Assembly: GCA_031363085.1 (NCBI GenBank)
Contig: JANLTU010000080.1
Location: forward strand, 1 to 28,039
Direction: 5' to 3'
Length of the DNA stretch: 28,039 bases
DNA from: UBA6921 sp031363085
Lineage (GTDB): Bacteria > Pseudomonadota > Gammaproteobacteria > SG8-11
Part shown: positions 6,831-14,565 of the stretch, piece by piece
How positions within the stretch are numbered: the first letter of the stretch is position 1
Layout of the letters: every line of letters begins with the position of its first letter
Made by a program: the position numbers and the translations under genes
The notes under the pieces: generated by a model
Databases searched by the model: none
Seen by the model: only the letters and a program-made list of their open reading frames with translations
Told to the model about the DNA's origin: nothing

Positions 6831-8573
6831 ATGCACGACAAGACTCCGAGTGATGCCGCACGTCAGGAAAGCGCAGCGCAAAGCTTGCGCCGGCAGGCTG
6901 AACACCTGGTTCAGGAACGCGAAGAACTCTTGCCGGCGCCGTCGCCCGAAGAGGCGCGCCAGTCGCTGCACGAGCTGCGCGTGTATCAAGTTGAACTGGA
7001 AATGCAGAACGAAGAACTGCGCCGCACCCAGGTGGAGCTGGACACGGCGCAGGAGCGCTATTTTGATTTCTATGACCTGGCACCGGTGGGCTATTGCACG
7101 CTCAGCAAGGCGGGGCTGATCGTGGAGGCCAATCTCACGGCGGCCTCGTTGCTGGGCGTGGTTCGCAGTGCGCTGCTCATGCAGTCGCTCAGCCGCTTCA
7201 TTCACAAGGAAGATCAGGACAAATACTATCTGTTGCGCAAGCAGTTATTGGTCGTGGGCGATGTGCAGGTTTGCGAGCTGCGCGTGCAAAAACACAACGG
7301 CATGCTCTTCTGGGGCCATCTGGTGACGACCTGCTCGCGCGACAGCGAGGGCCTGCCGCTGCAGCGCGTGGTGCTGAGCGATATCAGCGAGCGGGTGCTG
7401 CTGCAACATCAATCGGCGCACACGCAAAAAATGCAGGCCATCGGCCAGTTCACCGGCGGCATCGCCCACGACTTCAATAATATTCTGGCCAGCATCGCGG
7501 GCTATACCGAGCTGGCCCTGGAGCGAGCCACGGCGACCAAAGACGACAAGCTGGCGGATTATCTCTACGCGGTGAAGCGCTCCAGCGCGCGCGCCATCGA
7601 CTTGATTTCCAAGCTGCTGGTGTTCAGTCGCGGTGGCAAGAGCAAGAGCAGCGTGCAGAACGTAGCGGTGGCGCCGCTGCTTGCCGAAATCATCAAGCTG
7701 CTGCGCCCGCTGTTGCCCAGCACCCTGGAGCTTGTGCTGAGGGTCGAGCCGGGCGCACCTAACCTGAGCATCGATCCGTCGCACCTGTACCAGATGATCA
7801 TGAATTTATGCATTAACGCGCGCGACGCGCTGGCTGAGAGTGGCCGCATTGAAGTCGGCTTGACGAACCGCGTGACGGTGAACAGCGTGTGCTCGTCGTG
7901 TCATCAAACCATCAGCGGAGAGTTTGTCGAGATCTGGGCGCGCGACCAGGGCTGCGGCATCACGCCCGAGACTTTAGTGAATATCTTCGAGCCTTTCTAT
8001 AGCACCAAGGCGCTGGGCAAGGGAACCGGCCTGGGGCTGTCCACCGTGCATGGGTTGATGCACGGTTATGACGGGCATATTGTCGTGGCCAGCACGCTGG
8101 GGGTCGGCACCACGGTGCGCCTGTTATTGCCGGCGGCCATGGTGTCAGTTGCGCCGGCGCTGCCGGTGGCCCCGTTGCCGGCGGCACCGGCGGTGGCCGG
8201 CAGCGGCGAGATGATTCTGGTGGTGGACGACGAGCTGCCAATCACCTTTCTGCTCAGCGAGGTTTTTCAAGGCCACGGCTATCAGGTCAAGACATTTAAC
8301 AGCAGCCAGGCCGCGCTGGAAGAGTTTCGCGCCCAGCCGGCACGCTACGCCGCGCTCGTGACCGATTACGCCATGCCCGGCATGAATGGCATCCAGCTCA
8401 CCCACGAGATTCTGGCGTTGCGCGCCGACCTGCCGGTGATTCTATGCTCCGGCTACGCCGAGCAGATCAACGTCGCCGCCGTCGAGTCCATGGGCGTGCG
8501 CCGCTTCTTCGCCAAACCGGTTAAAAATCAAGTGCTGCTGGACGCGCTGGCCGAACTGCTGCGCGCGAAGTAA
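6831..8573 (+). CDS. PAS hybrid histidine kinase with C-terminal receiver
   Basis: This 580-residue soluble protein has no membrane segments. An N-terminal helix with the pattern HELRVYQVELEMQNEELRR (about 48-66) leads into a PAS domain (about 72-188). The kinase core has H213 in GGIAHDFNNILAS, the N-box NLCINARDAL and GKGTGLGLSTVHGL. A CSSC pair (C354, C357) sits inside the ATPase domain, as in related kinases. After an Ala/Pro-rich linker (about 434-458) comes a receiver domain with D512 (TDYAMPG) and K562. The histidine can pass phosphate to the attached receiver and perhaps to an unlinked regulator. Its position behind the CheB/CheR-PAS gene suggests a shared cytoplasmic sensing pathway. 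No output DNA-binding protein is encoded beside it. Confidence 0.92.
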   Translation: MHDKTPSDAARQESAAQSLRRQAEHLVQEREELLPAPSPEEARQSLHELRVYQVELEMQNEELRRTQVELDTAQERYFDFYDLAPVGYCTLSKAGLIVEANLTAASLLGVVRSALLMQSLSRFIHKEDQDKYYLLRKQLLVVGDVQVCELRVQKHNGMLFWGHLVTTCSRDSEGLPLQRVVLSDISERVLLQHQSAHTQKMQAIGQFTGGIAHDFNNILASIAGYTELALERATATKDDKLADYLYAVKRSSARAIDLISKLLVFSRGGKSKSSVQNVAVAPLLAEIIKLLRPLLPSTLELVLRVEPGAPNLSIDPSHLYQMIMNLCINARDALAESGRIEVGLTNRVTVNSVCSSCHQTISGEFVEIWARDQGCGITPETLVNIFEPFYSTKALGKGTGLGLSTVHGLMHGYDGHIVVASTLGVGTTVRLLLPAAMVSVAPALPVAPLPAAPAVAGSGEMILVVDDELPITFLLSEVFQGHGYQVKTFNSSQAALEEFRAQPARYAALVTDYAMPGMNGIQLTHEILALRADLPVILCSGYAEQINVAAVESMGVRRFFAKPVKNQVLLDALAELLRAK

Positions 8574-8594
8574 CGCGCGGCTGCCCGGGCGTTA

Positions 8595-8610
8595 AATTGG
8601 GGTCAGACAC
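8595..8610. repeat. GGGGTCAGAC-type repeat fragment
   Basis: The string AATTGGGGTCAGACAC just after the kinase gene resembles a short motif (AATTGGGGTCAGACCCC) that I recall as dispersed in many environmental proteobacterial genomes, often near REP-associated transposases. Only one arm is seen and it is imperfect. Confidence 0.35.
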
Positions 8611-8644
8611 CATGGAGCCCATGCGCCCATCCGATCCGACCGCA

Positions 8645-8950
8645 TTACGCCGCCAGGGGCGTCACTTTCAGTTTGCCAAGCTTCTTTTTCGTTTGCCAAA
8701 GATCGTAGGCCAGTTGTTTACGCAACCAGCTCTCCGGCGTAGTTTGCGTTGCCATGCCCAAGCGCAGAGCCATGGTTGGGCTCACACCGACATGGCCGTT
8801 CAGCAAATCTGACACGGTTTTACGCGTCACCCCCAGACGCTTCGCCGCCTCGGTAACCGTGACTCCGAGCGGCTCCAAATACAAACCGCGCAATACTTCG
8901 CCCGGGTGGGGCGGATTGTGCATCCCGGCGGCCTCAGTGATAGTCTTCAT
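8645..8950 (-). CDS. higA: HigA-family antitoxin (XRE-type helix-turn-helix)
   Basis: This 101-residue protein has the HigA opening pattern HPGEVLRGLYLEPLGVTVTEAA and a helix-turn-helix at about 28-55 (AKRLGVTRKTVSDLLNG), then the conserved segment ALRLGMATQTTPESWL. It is the DNA-binding antitoxin that neutralises HigB and represses the operon. The ATG at 8950 is chosen over the in-frame ATG at 8968 because GGAGG lies 6 bases before it. The gene overlaps the end of the toxin gene by 17 bases, so toxin precedes antitoxin and translation is coupled, as in higBA. Free toxin would be an mRNA-cleaving ribosome-dependent nuclease; here that rests on family knowledge. Confidence 0.93.
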   Translation of the reverse strand: MKTITEAAGMHNPPHPGEVLRGLYLEPLGVTVTEAAKRLGVTRKTVSDLLNGHVGVSPTMALRLGMATQTTPESWLRKQLAYDLWQTKKKLGKLKVTPLAA

Positions 8951-9212
8951 AGTCAACCTCCGCTGCATGACCTGCTTCGAACATGAATGTAATTCTCCAA
9001 TTACCGCTTACTTTTACCGCCCAGAATCCCTTGCGGTCACCTTTTAGCGGATGCAGATCGGCACCCGGAAAGCCCATATCGTCCACAACCGTCGCCGAGT
9101 CGAGCTGGCTAAGAATTAGACGTAAGCGTTGCGCATGCTTGGGCTGTATTCCCGCGCTGTTTCCTGCCAGGAAAAATTTCTTTAACCCTTTATGGCGGAA
9201 TGAATTAATCAT
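8934..9212 (-). CDS. higB: HigB-family toxin (RelE superfamily)
   Basis: The 92-residue protein begins MINSFRHKGLKKFF, a typical HigB opening. It contains the conserved stretch IQPKHAQRLRLILSQLD and ends with a segment (LHPLKGDRKGFWAVKV, NWRITFMFE, DYEDYH) matching RelE/HigB ribonucleases. The open frame reaches 9263, but family alignment favours ATG 9212, since HigB proteins usually start M-I-x-S-F. The protein appears full length, with no missing C-terminal residues. Together with higA it makes a complete two-gene module, flanked by repeat-like DNA on both sides (8595-8610 and 9336-9380), which fits an acquired element. Confidence 0.92.
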   Translation of the reverse strand: MINSFRHKGLKKFFLAGNSAGIQPKHAQRLRLILSQLDSATVVDDMGFPGADLHPLKGDRKGFWAVKVSGNWRITFMFEAGHAAEVDYEDYH

Positions 9213-9335
9213 CGCCGCATTGTAACCCGATAAGTGACGCTCGAAAAATCGTATCCAGTCCAAGCGGCATTTAACTTGTTCTTAGGAATTGTCACATTGC
9301 CTTGATTGCGGGGCGAAAGAACCGAAGATCGAAGT

Positions 9336-9380
9336 GGGAGTGGCTTGCAGCCGCGGTCAGCGCGGCAGCCAGCCGCTCCC
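9336..9380. repeat. REP-like imperfect inverted repeat pair
   Basis: Two 20-base arms, 9336-9355 (GGGAGTGGCTTGCAGCCGCG) and 9361-9380, are inverse copies with three mismatches around a 5-base centre. The core GGGAG(C/T)GGCTT...AGCCGCG resembles REP sequences of Pseudomonas and Xanthomonas relatives, and the opposed pair resembles a REPIN. It lies between the toxin gene start and the fhlB-like gene end. Nothing else is seen in this gap. Confidence 0.65.
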
Positions 9381-9448
9381 CGTGTAAATCAACCCCTGAG
9401 AAGTAAAATACACGCCGTGTGGAGCGCCACCCGTAGCGCGGTGCTGCG

Positions 9449-9718
9449 TTATTCCTGCGGTTGCTTCCCCGTCAACACATAGGCCCAGGCGATCAGGTGC
9501 GCAATCGTGACATAAAGCGCGCGTGGAATTTCGTCGCCCAATTCCAGCTTTGCAAGTAGCGTGAGCAGGTCCGGATCGGCGCGCAGCGGCACGCCGTGCT
9601 CGCGGGCAATGTCGATGATGCGTTGCGCGGTTGCGCCGCTGCCGGTGGCGGTGACGCGCGGTGCGTGCTTGCCGTCATATTCGAGTGCAACCGCCTTGGG
9701 GTCGTCGGGTTCGCTCAT
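9449..9718 (-). CDS. FlhB C-terminal-domain homologue (FhlB/FlhB2-like)
   Basis: This 89-residue protein matches only the part of FlhB after its self-cleavage site: AVALEYDGKHAPRVTATGSG, then IIDIAREHGVPLRADPDLLTLLAKLELGDEIP, then LYVTIAHLIAWAYVL. The NPTH cleavage motif and the membrane domain are absent, as expected for stand-alone FhlB-type proteins that can substitute for the FlhB C-domain in substrate-specificity switching of flagellar export. ATG 9718 overlaps the fliK stop codon (ATGA), so the two are translationally coupled. The upstream in-frame extension to 9790 is out-of-frame fliK sequence. Pairing with FliK, the ruler that triggers the export switch, makes functional sense. Confidence 0.85.
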   Translation of the reverse strand: MSEPDDPKAVALEYDGKHAPRVTATGSGATAQRIIDIAREHGVPLRADPDLLTLLAKLELGDEIPRALYVTIAHLIAWAYVLTGKQPQE

Positions 9719-10950
9719 GCGCGTTCGTCGATCAAACCGCTGCGGTTGTGCGTCAGTGGCGCGTCGTCGGGAAACGGCGCCGTGCCGCATTCGCAGTGCA
9801 GGTGAGCCAGGACCACGCCGGCCGCGCGCAGCTCGTCACGCAGGGTGCTCAGGTGCTGTTCGAAGCGGCGTGCGGTGCTGCTTTGTTGCGCCCAAATCGA
9901 AACCGAAACACTGCCCGCATACAGCGTGACCAGGGCACCCACCTTGCCCAGGCTGACCAGATCAAACGACAGCCGCACGCACCAGGCGGGGGGCTGCGTG
10001 ACATCGCGCGCATGTTTTTCGCGGAACACATGCAGATGAAAGACCTCCACACGTTCACCGCTGCGCAGCGGCAGGTCGAAGATCCACTGCGGCGTGTCGG
10101 CGCCGTGTTCCGGTAATGACAACAACTGCTGCGTGGTGATGCGCGCCAGCGCCGCATCGACCTCTTTGGCCAGGGTTTCGAGCGGCGCACTGCCGGCGGC
10201 CAGCGACGCGGTGAGTTGTGCCGCCGGCGCCGGCGTATGCGCGCGCGGCGCAGCGGTGTTCGGTGCTGCCACTGCGTCAGCTTGGGTTGTGACTTGCGGC
10301 AGGCTGGTTCGCAGATAACTGGCCAGCTTCAGCAAGCCGGCTTTTAAGTCCTGCTCGAACACCGCGAGCGCGTCAGCGGTGCCGGCGGCAGTGGCAAGCT
10401 GCTGTTCGAAGAACGGGCCGGCATTTTTTATCGCCTGTTTCAAGCCTTCGGGCGTGGCGGTTTGTGCCGGAGTGCGGATGCGTTCGATGATGTTCTTGGC
10501 CAGCTCGCGCAGTTCCGGTGTGGCGGTGGCAAGCGCGGCAGCAAGCGACGTGGGCAGCGTGCCGGCGGGCGAGGGCGCCACAGCTTGTGCAAGTGACGGC
10601 GCGGCTTTGGCAAGCTCAGTCAACACCGGCGCCAACGCGCTTTGACGCGGCGCCAGCACCCGCAAGGCTTGCATGAGGCTGTCTTTGGGCGTAACTGGCG
10701 TTAACACCCGCAAGGTGATTTGCGCGCCAATATGTGCGACTTCCAGCCGCAGTTGCTGGCCTGGCGCCAACGGCAATTCACTGCGAATATCGATGCTGAC
10801 GTTGTTAACGTTTAAGGTGGCGGTGCCGACATTAGGGAGGCGCGTGACCATGGCGTCCAACACCTGCCCGACGCGCCACGCGCTCAAGGTCGCGGTCAGG
10901 CGCGCGGTTGGGACGGCGGTCAGGAGTGGTGCCACTTCGTCGAGGCGCAT
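9715..10950 (-). CDS. fliK: FliK-like flagellar hook-length control protein
   Basis: The 411-residue protein has an Ala/Pro/Thr-rich, low-complexity N-terminal two thirds typical of the stretched ruler part of FliK. A compact C-terminal domain (about 288-390) matches the FliK C-terminal fold: PQWIFDLPLRSGERVEVFHL, WCVRLSFDLVSLGKVGALVTLY, then SVSVSIWAQ. FliK is exported through the flagellar apparatus and signals FlhB to stop exporting hook subunits. The neighbouring FlhB-C homologue supports this assignment. No other flagellar gene is in the window, so this is a detached pair. No strong ribosome binding site precedes the ATG. Confidence 0.8.
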   Translation of the reverse strand: MRLDEVAPLLTAVPTARLTATLSAWRVGQVLDAMVTRLPNVGTATLNVNNVSIDIRSELPLAPGQQLRLEVAHIGAQITLRVLTPVTPKDSLMQALRVLAPRQSALAPVLTELAKAAPSLAQAVAPSPAGTLPTSLAAALATATPELRELAKNIIERIRTPAQTATPEGLKQAIKNAGPFFEQQLATAAGTADALAVFEQDLKAGLLKLASYLRTSLPQVTTQADAVAAPNTAAPRAHTPAPAAQLTASLAAGSAPLETLAKEVDAALARITTQQLLSLPEHGADTPQWIFDLPLRSGERVEVFHLHVFREKHARDVTQPPAWCVRLSFDLVSLGKVGALVTLYAGSVSVSIWAQQSSTARRFEQHLSTLRDELRAAGVVLAHLHCECGTAPFPDDAPLTHNRSGLIDERA

Positions 10951-10997
10951 AGTGTGGACAATTAAGCGTAACGGCGCGAATCAGGATTGAATTTCAG

Positions 10998-11003
10998 TAT
11001 AGT
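10998..11003 (+). promoter_or_regulatory. Possible -10 element before the pentapeptide-repeat gene
   Basis: TATAGT at 10998-11003 lies in the short divergent gap between fliK and the pentapeptide-repeat gene. No convincing -35 is seen. Transcription from here would begin near 11010 and favours the ATG at 11054 over the GTG at 11012. Confidence 0.25.
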
Positions 11004-11053
11004 CGATCATCGTGATCGCGATTTACCGGGTCGTTTTCGCTGGATGTTTTCGC

Positions 11054-12013
11054 ATGCCGACTAGCCATCATCTCTGGTACACCCGTCGCGACGAGCAGAT
11101 TCGCGGACCGTTTCCACACGGTCTGATCACGCGCTTTATCGTGCTGGGTCGATTGCAGCTCAGCGACGAAATCAGCGTCGACCAGATTCGCTGGCAGGCG
11201 GTAAAAGATGTTCCAGAGCTGATTCCCGACCCGCTGAAAAGCGCGCCCGACGATCCCGAGTTGCAAGAATATCTGCGCGTCGCCCGCCGTCGCGAAGACG
11301 AACGCGCGGCCGGTGATCGTCGCCGCCGCGAGGGAGCACGTCATGACGATAGTCGGCGTCGCGCGGATCGCCGCCAGCATGAGTCCGACGAGCTGGTTCA
11401 CCATCGCGACATAAAAACCAGGCTGGTCAAGGTGCGTCAGTCGTCGCCCGAGCGTCTGCGTGCATGGGTGTTGATCGCGCTGCTGCTGGCGCTCGCAACT
11501 GCGATTGGCGCCGCGTTCTGGTTAATGCCGCAAGCCCCCGCATTGCGGCTGCAATGCGAGGCGCCGGCCGGTCCGCAGGTTGATTGGAGCAATTGCAAAT
11601 TCGAGGGCATCCTGCTCAACGGCGTCAACCTTGTCGGCGCGCGCCTGAGTAACGCGAATCTCAGCGGCGCGCAGTTGCAAGCAGCCAATCTTGCCGGCAG
11701 CGATTTGTCCTACGCCAATTTCGGGCGCGCTGATTTGAGCCGCGCCAACCTGCGGCAAGCGACGCTCACCGGCAGCGTGTTGCGCAATGCCAATCTGGCG
11801 GCGGCCAATTTGTCCGGCGCGCGCCTGAGCTACGCGATTTTGCAAGGCGTGAACTTCAGCGGCGCCGACTTGAGCCACGCCGATCTTGCCAGCGCAGATT
11901 TAACCGGCGCGAAACTCGAAGGCGCCAAGCTCGACAATTGCAACTTGGTCGGCGCGACCTGGGTTGATCGCAGCGTGTGCGCAGCCGGGTCGGTGGGGCA
12001 GTGCGTTAACTGA
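11054..12013 (+). CDS. GYF-like / transmembrane / pentapeptide-repeat protein
   Basis: From ATG 11054 the product has 319 residues. The N-terminus (LWYTRRDEQIRGPFPHGLITR through IRWQAV) resembles a GYF_2-type domain. A highly charged Arg/Asp/Glu linker follows (about 70-135), then one membrane segment (WVLIALLLALATAIGAAFWL, about 138-157). The C-terminal part is a run of roughly 25 pentapeptide repeats of the A(D/N)Lxx type, forming a right-handed beta-helix. The topology is probably cytoplasmic N-terminus and periplasmic helix. Function is unknown; the family includes DNA mimics and many uncharacterised scaffolds. A GTG at 11012 is an alternative start. The stop codon overlaps the end of the opposing gene by 8 bases. 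Confidence 0.82.
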   Translation: MPTSHHLWYTRRDEQIRGPFPHGLITRFIVLGRLQLSDEISVDQIRWQAVKDVPELIPDPLKSAPDDPELQEYLRVARRREDERAAGDRRRREGARHDDSRRRADRRQHESDELVHHRDIKTRLVKVRQSSPERLRAWVLIALLLALATAIGAAFWLMPQAPALRLQCEAPAGPQVDWSNCKFEGILLNGVNLVGARLSNANLSGAQLQAANLAGSDLSYANFGRADLSRANLRQATLTGSVLRNANLAAANLSGARLSYAILQGVNFSGADLSHADLASADLTGAKLEGAKLDNCNLVGATWVDRSVCAAGSVGQCVN

Positions 12014-12578
12014 TCGAGGTGGTGGTATAGCGCCGCACGGTGAGCGTCGGCGACCAATGATCCGCCGGCAGACCGGCCTTGAGTTTTAACTGGCGCACAA
12101 ACTCGCGCGGCTGTGGCAGCGACGCCCACACCGAGGGCAGAAACGTGCCGCGCCGCCGGCCCTCTTCCAGAATCAAGCCGTCGATCCCCGCGCGCAGTTG
12201 CCGCAGCAACTGCGCCTCGCTGCTGACCGCCATCAGCTCGGGCGGGTTGAGCACCGAAATATGCAGTGCAACATCGGCGAATTCCGCCGCCGTCAGCGCG
12301 GCGAAACGCGGATCGGAAAACGCGGCGGCGTAGGCGTTGCGTGCGACATCGTCGACCAGCGCACGCGTCGCCTCCACGCTGCCGATGCAGCCGCGCAAGT
12401 TATGGTCGAGATTCAAGGTCACAAACGTTGCGCGTGGTTCTCGCAGCGCGGGAGCATAGCTGCGCGCATCAACTGCAAGCGCGCAACCGGCGTTTAAACC
12501 CTGCAAAATCGAGTCGTGCGCCACGCGCAGTAACGTGTGTTGTTCTGCGGCGCTATAGCCGGGGTCAGTCGATGACAT
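12006..12578 (-). CDS. amrA: AmmeMemoRadiSam system protein A (AMMECR1 domain)
   Basis: This 190-residue protein covers an AMMECR1 domain. It has the segment FVTLNLDHNLRGCIGSVEA, including the hallmark LRGCIG, then RNAYAAAFSDPRF, the ISVLNPP strand, and the C-terminal RGTFLPSVWASLPQPREFV. ATG 12578 is preferred because it overlaps the end of the Memo-like gene by 14 bases, so the pair is an operon. The upstream in-frame stretch is shadow of that gene. The family is conserved from bacteria to human, and its biochemical role is not settled. In many prokaryotes it occurs with a Memo-like protein and a radical SAM enzyme. The radical SAM member is not next to it here. Confidence 0.92.
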   Translation of the reverse strand: MSSTDPGYSAAEQHTLLRVAHDSILQGLNAGCALAVDARSYAPALREPRATFVTLNLDHNLRGCIGSVEATRALVDDVARNAYAAAFSDPRFAALTAAEFADVALHISVLNPPELMAVSSEAQLLRQLRAGIDGLILEEGRRRGTFLPSVWASLPQPREFVRQLKLKAGLPADHWSPTLTVRRYTTTSIS

Positions 12579-13350
12579 AAGCGCCGTAGCCGACCACTTG
12601 GTCGCGCGGCCCGGCGGTGTCACCGGAATTGCGCACGTCGACGGCTTGCGCGTGCAGCCCGCGCTGGCGCGCGACATACAGCAATCCGCTGACGGGGGTG
12701 CGTCCGCAGGCGCTGTCGTAGTTCAAGTCTTCAAAACGGAGTTGCTCGATGGCCTGCGTGGTTGCCGCATCCAACCGTTGCGAAGTGGCGTAGTCGTGGT
12801 AGTGGCTCAGATCGGAGCTGACCACGATCAGCGTTTCGGCACCGCCCCATAAGCGCTCCAGCACCTGCGCAACAGCGTGCGGCTCGGTCGCGCCGACCAC
12901 CAGCGGCACCAAAGTGAATTGCCCGAGCGTTGCCTGTAAAAACGGCAGGTGCACTTCGAGACTGTGCTCCAGCGCGTGCGCCTGATCGCTGACGGTGACG
13001 TATGGCAGGTCGGCCAGCCGCTGCAACGCCGCGCGATCAACCGCAATGGCGCCCAGCGGCGTTGCGAAAAAGTCGACACTCGGCGCCGCCAGCCCGCGCA
13101 AGCGCACCCGGTGCGACGGCCCCAGCAACACCACCCGCGTGATGTGCCGGGCGCAAGCTTGAATGCGCGCATACGCCGACGCCGCCACCGGCCCGGAATA
13201 AACATAACCGGCATGCGGCGCGATGATCGCCTTTGGGCACGTGCCGGATGTTTTCACCGCCGCCAGAAATTCCCGCAACTGCGCACGCAGCGCGACCGCG
13301 TCATCGGGATAAAACGTACCGGCCACAGCCGGGGCTCGTACAGTGGGCAT
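12565..13350 (-). CDS. amrB: AmmeMemoRadiSam system protein B (Memo-like)
   Basis: From ATG 13350 the protein has 261 residues and spans the full Memo family domain. It begins TVRAPAVAGTFYPDD, followed by IIAPHAGYVYSG, LLGPSHRVRL, HSLEVHLPFLQ and SSDLSHYHDY. These place the conserved histidines and acids of the pocket related to extradiol dioxygenases (LigB fold). The longer frame to 13491 adds Arg/Pro-rich sequence not expected in the family. The ribosome binding site is weak. The downstream gene overlaps and encodes the AMMECR1-like partner. Function in bacteria is unresolved; metal or redox chemistry is inferred from the fold. Confidence 0.92.
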   Translation of the reverse strand: MPTVRAPAVAGTFYPDDAVALRAQLREFLAAVKTSGTCPKAIIAPHAGYVYSGPVAASAYARIQACARHITRVVLLGPSHRVRLRGLAAPSVDFFATPLGAIAVDRAALQRLADLPYVTVSDQAHALEHSLEVHLPFLQATLGQFTLVPLVVGATEPHAVAQVLERLWGGAETLIVVSSDLSHYHDYATSQRLDAATTQAIEQLRFEDLNYDSACGRTPVSGLLYVARQRGLHAQAVDVRNSGDTAGPRDQVVGYGAYVID

Positions 13351-13527
13351 CGCAGGCAGCTCATCATTTTCTAAGATTAATACCTCTTTTGCGCGCCTGC
13401 GCCAAGCGGGATTCTGCGTAGGGCGGTGCTTGGGATTGATGCTGTGGGCAGGGTCGTCAGCGCCCGGCAAAGGCGCAGCGGAGGACGGCACGTCCGAGCC
13501 CGGAACGCTGCTCGGCGCGGTTAGCTT

Positions 13528-13980
13528 TTAATTCTGTTGCAAGGCGCGCTGGGTTTGTACGTCGTGCTGCGTGGCGGCGTTCTGGGCGTCGCGTGCGGAG
13601 TTGACGGCGGCCGGAAGCGGGCTGAATACGCCGCCGGCGGGGGGTGCTTCGGTTGTGTTTTTACGCGTGACCACGGCGATGTCTGCGGGGCTCAGGCGCG
13701 GTATGACGTTTTCGTTGGAGTGGTAAGTTTGCGTGGTAACTTGCGCCTGCGTCTTGGGAGCTGTGTTGCTGAACTGCCAGTGCCCTTGCGCGTCTTGCCA
13801 TTGGTAGACTTTGGTGGCGACGTTGGCCGGCGGTTCGGTGGGCAGCGACGATTTCATTTTGCTCGACACTGCCGACACACTCGCAGCGGTGTGCGCGCTC
13901 CATTCATCCCAGCGGTCGACGACGAGCCAGCCGACCAATGCTGTCAATACCAGGCCCAGCTTGAAAAACAAGGATTGCAT
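13528..13980 (-). CDS. DUF4124-containing membrane-anchored protein
   Basis: This 150-residue protein starts at ATG 13980 behind GGGGAGG. A hydrophobic segment (LFFKLGLVLTALVGWLVV) forms an N-terminal anchor or uncleaved signal. After a Ser-rich stretch comes a short DUF4124 motif, VYQWQDAQGHWQFSNTAP, a WxDxxGxxxFS-type beta fold common in proteobacterial periplasmic proteins. The tail is Ala/Gln/Thr-rich. Role unknown; periplasmic exposure is inferred. The DUF3579 gene lies immediately upstream on the same strand with a 35-base gap, so the two are probably cotranscribed. Confidence 0.8.
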   Translation of the reverse strand: MQSLFFKLGLVLTALVGWLVVDRWDEWSAHTAASVSAVSSKMKSSLPTEPPANVATKVYQWQDAQGHWQFSNTAPKTQAQVTTQTYHSNENVIPRLSPADIAVVTRKNTTEAPPAGGVFSPLPAAVNSARDAQNAATQHDVQTQRALQQN

Positions 13981-14015
13981 ACGCGCCTCCCCACAGCACT
14001 TCTTAGTGTGTGGAA

Positions 14016-14318
14016 CTACGCGGCGTTGGCCTGCACTGCGGGGCCTTTGCCGTCGTAAATAACGTTTAAACGATTGGCTTGCGCAAAATCCATGATCTGT
14101 TGAAAAATATGCGGATGCGACGCGCGCAGGCTTTCCTCCATCACCACGCAACGCAGGCCATCACGAATCAGCGGCAGCAACAACGGCGAGTAGCGAATGC
14201 GTTGATCGCGTCCGAACGCGGCGAGTAAATCGCACAGGCGTTCCGACCAGTCGCTGGGACGAAAAGTTTTTCCTTCTTGGGTTTGTCCTTCGATAATGAT
14301 GCGTGGATGCGCGCGCAT
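14016..14318 (-). CDS. DUF3579 family protein
   Basis: The 100-residue product begins with RIIIEGQTQEGKTFRPSDWSERLCDLLAAFG and continues with IRYSPLLLPLIRDGLRCVVMEESL and PHIFQQIMDFAQANRLNVI, the pattern of DUF3579 proteins found mainly in beta- and gammaproteobacteria. It is cytoplasmic by composition. ATG 14318 is preferred to the longer frame because family members begin just before the IIIEG strand and the upstream extension is Arg-rich. Function is unknown. It is divergent from ilvI and leads a short operon with the DUF4124 gene. Confidence 0.82.
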   Translation of the reverse strand: MRAHPRIIIEGQTQEGKTFRPSDWSERLCDLLAAFGRDQRIRYSPLLLPLIRDGLRCVVMEESLRASHPHIFQQIMDFAQANRLNVIYDGKGPAVQANAA

Positions 14319-14508
14319 AGGGGTTCTCGGATGTTGCAGCAGGAGGTGCCGGGGGTTGTCGTTCAAAACCGTCTGATCGCTGTGTCGTCCGGCGCGCGCT
14401 GAGCTTGACGCCACGCATCGCAATCTGCGACGCGGCGTGCATTTTGCGATGGGTCGTCTGAGCACGAAAAATACCATCGCCGGGCGGGCTTAAGGCTGTT
14501 GATATGAC

Positions 14509-14536
14509 TTGACCGGTGCGGGCAGAACACGATAGA
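14509..14536 (+). promoter_or_regulatory. Possible ilvI promoter
   Basis: TTGACC at 14509-14514 is a good -35. A poor -10, GATAGA at 14531-14536, follows after 16 bases. A better -10-like TATAAA at 14549-14554 has no matching -35. The start of transcription would precede the terminator-like hairpin at 14566. Confidence 0.35.
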
Positions 14537-14565
14537 AGTATGTTTCACTATAAATGACTTGAAAC

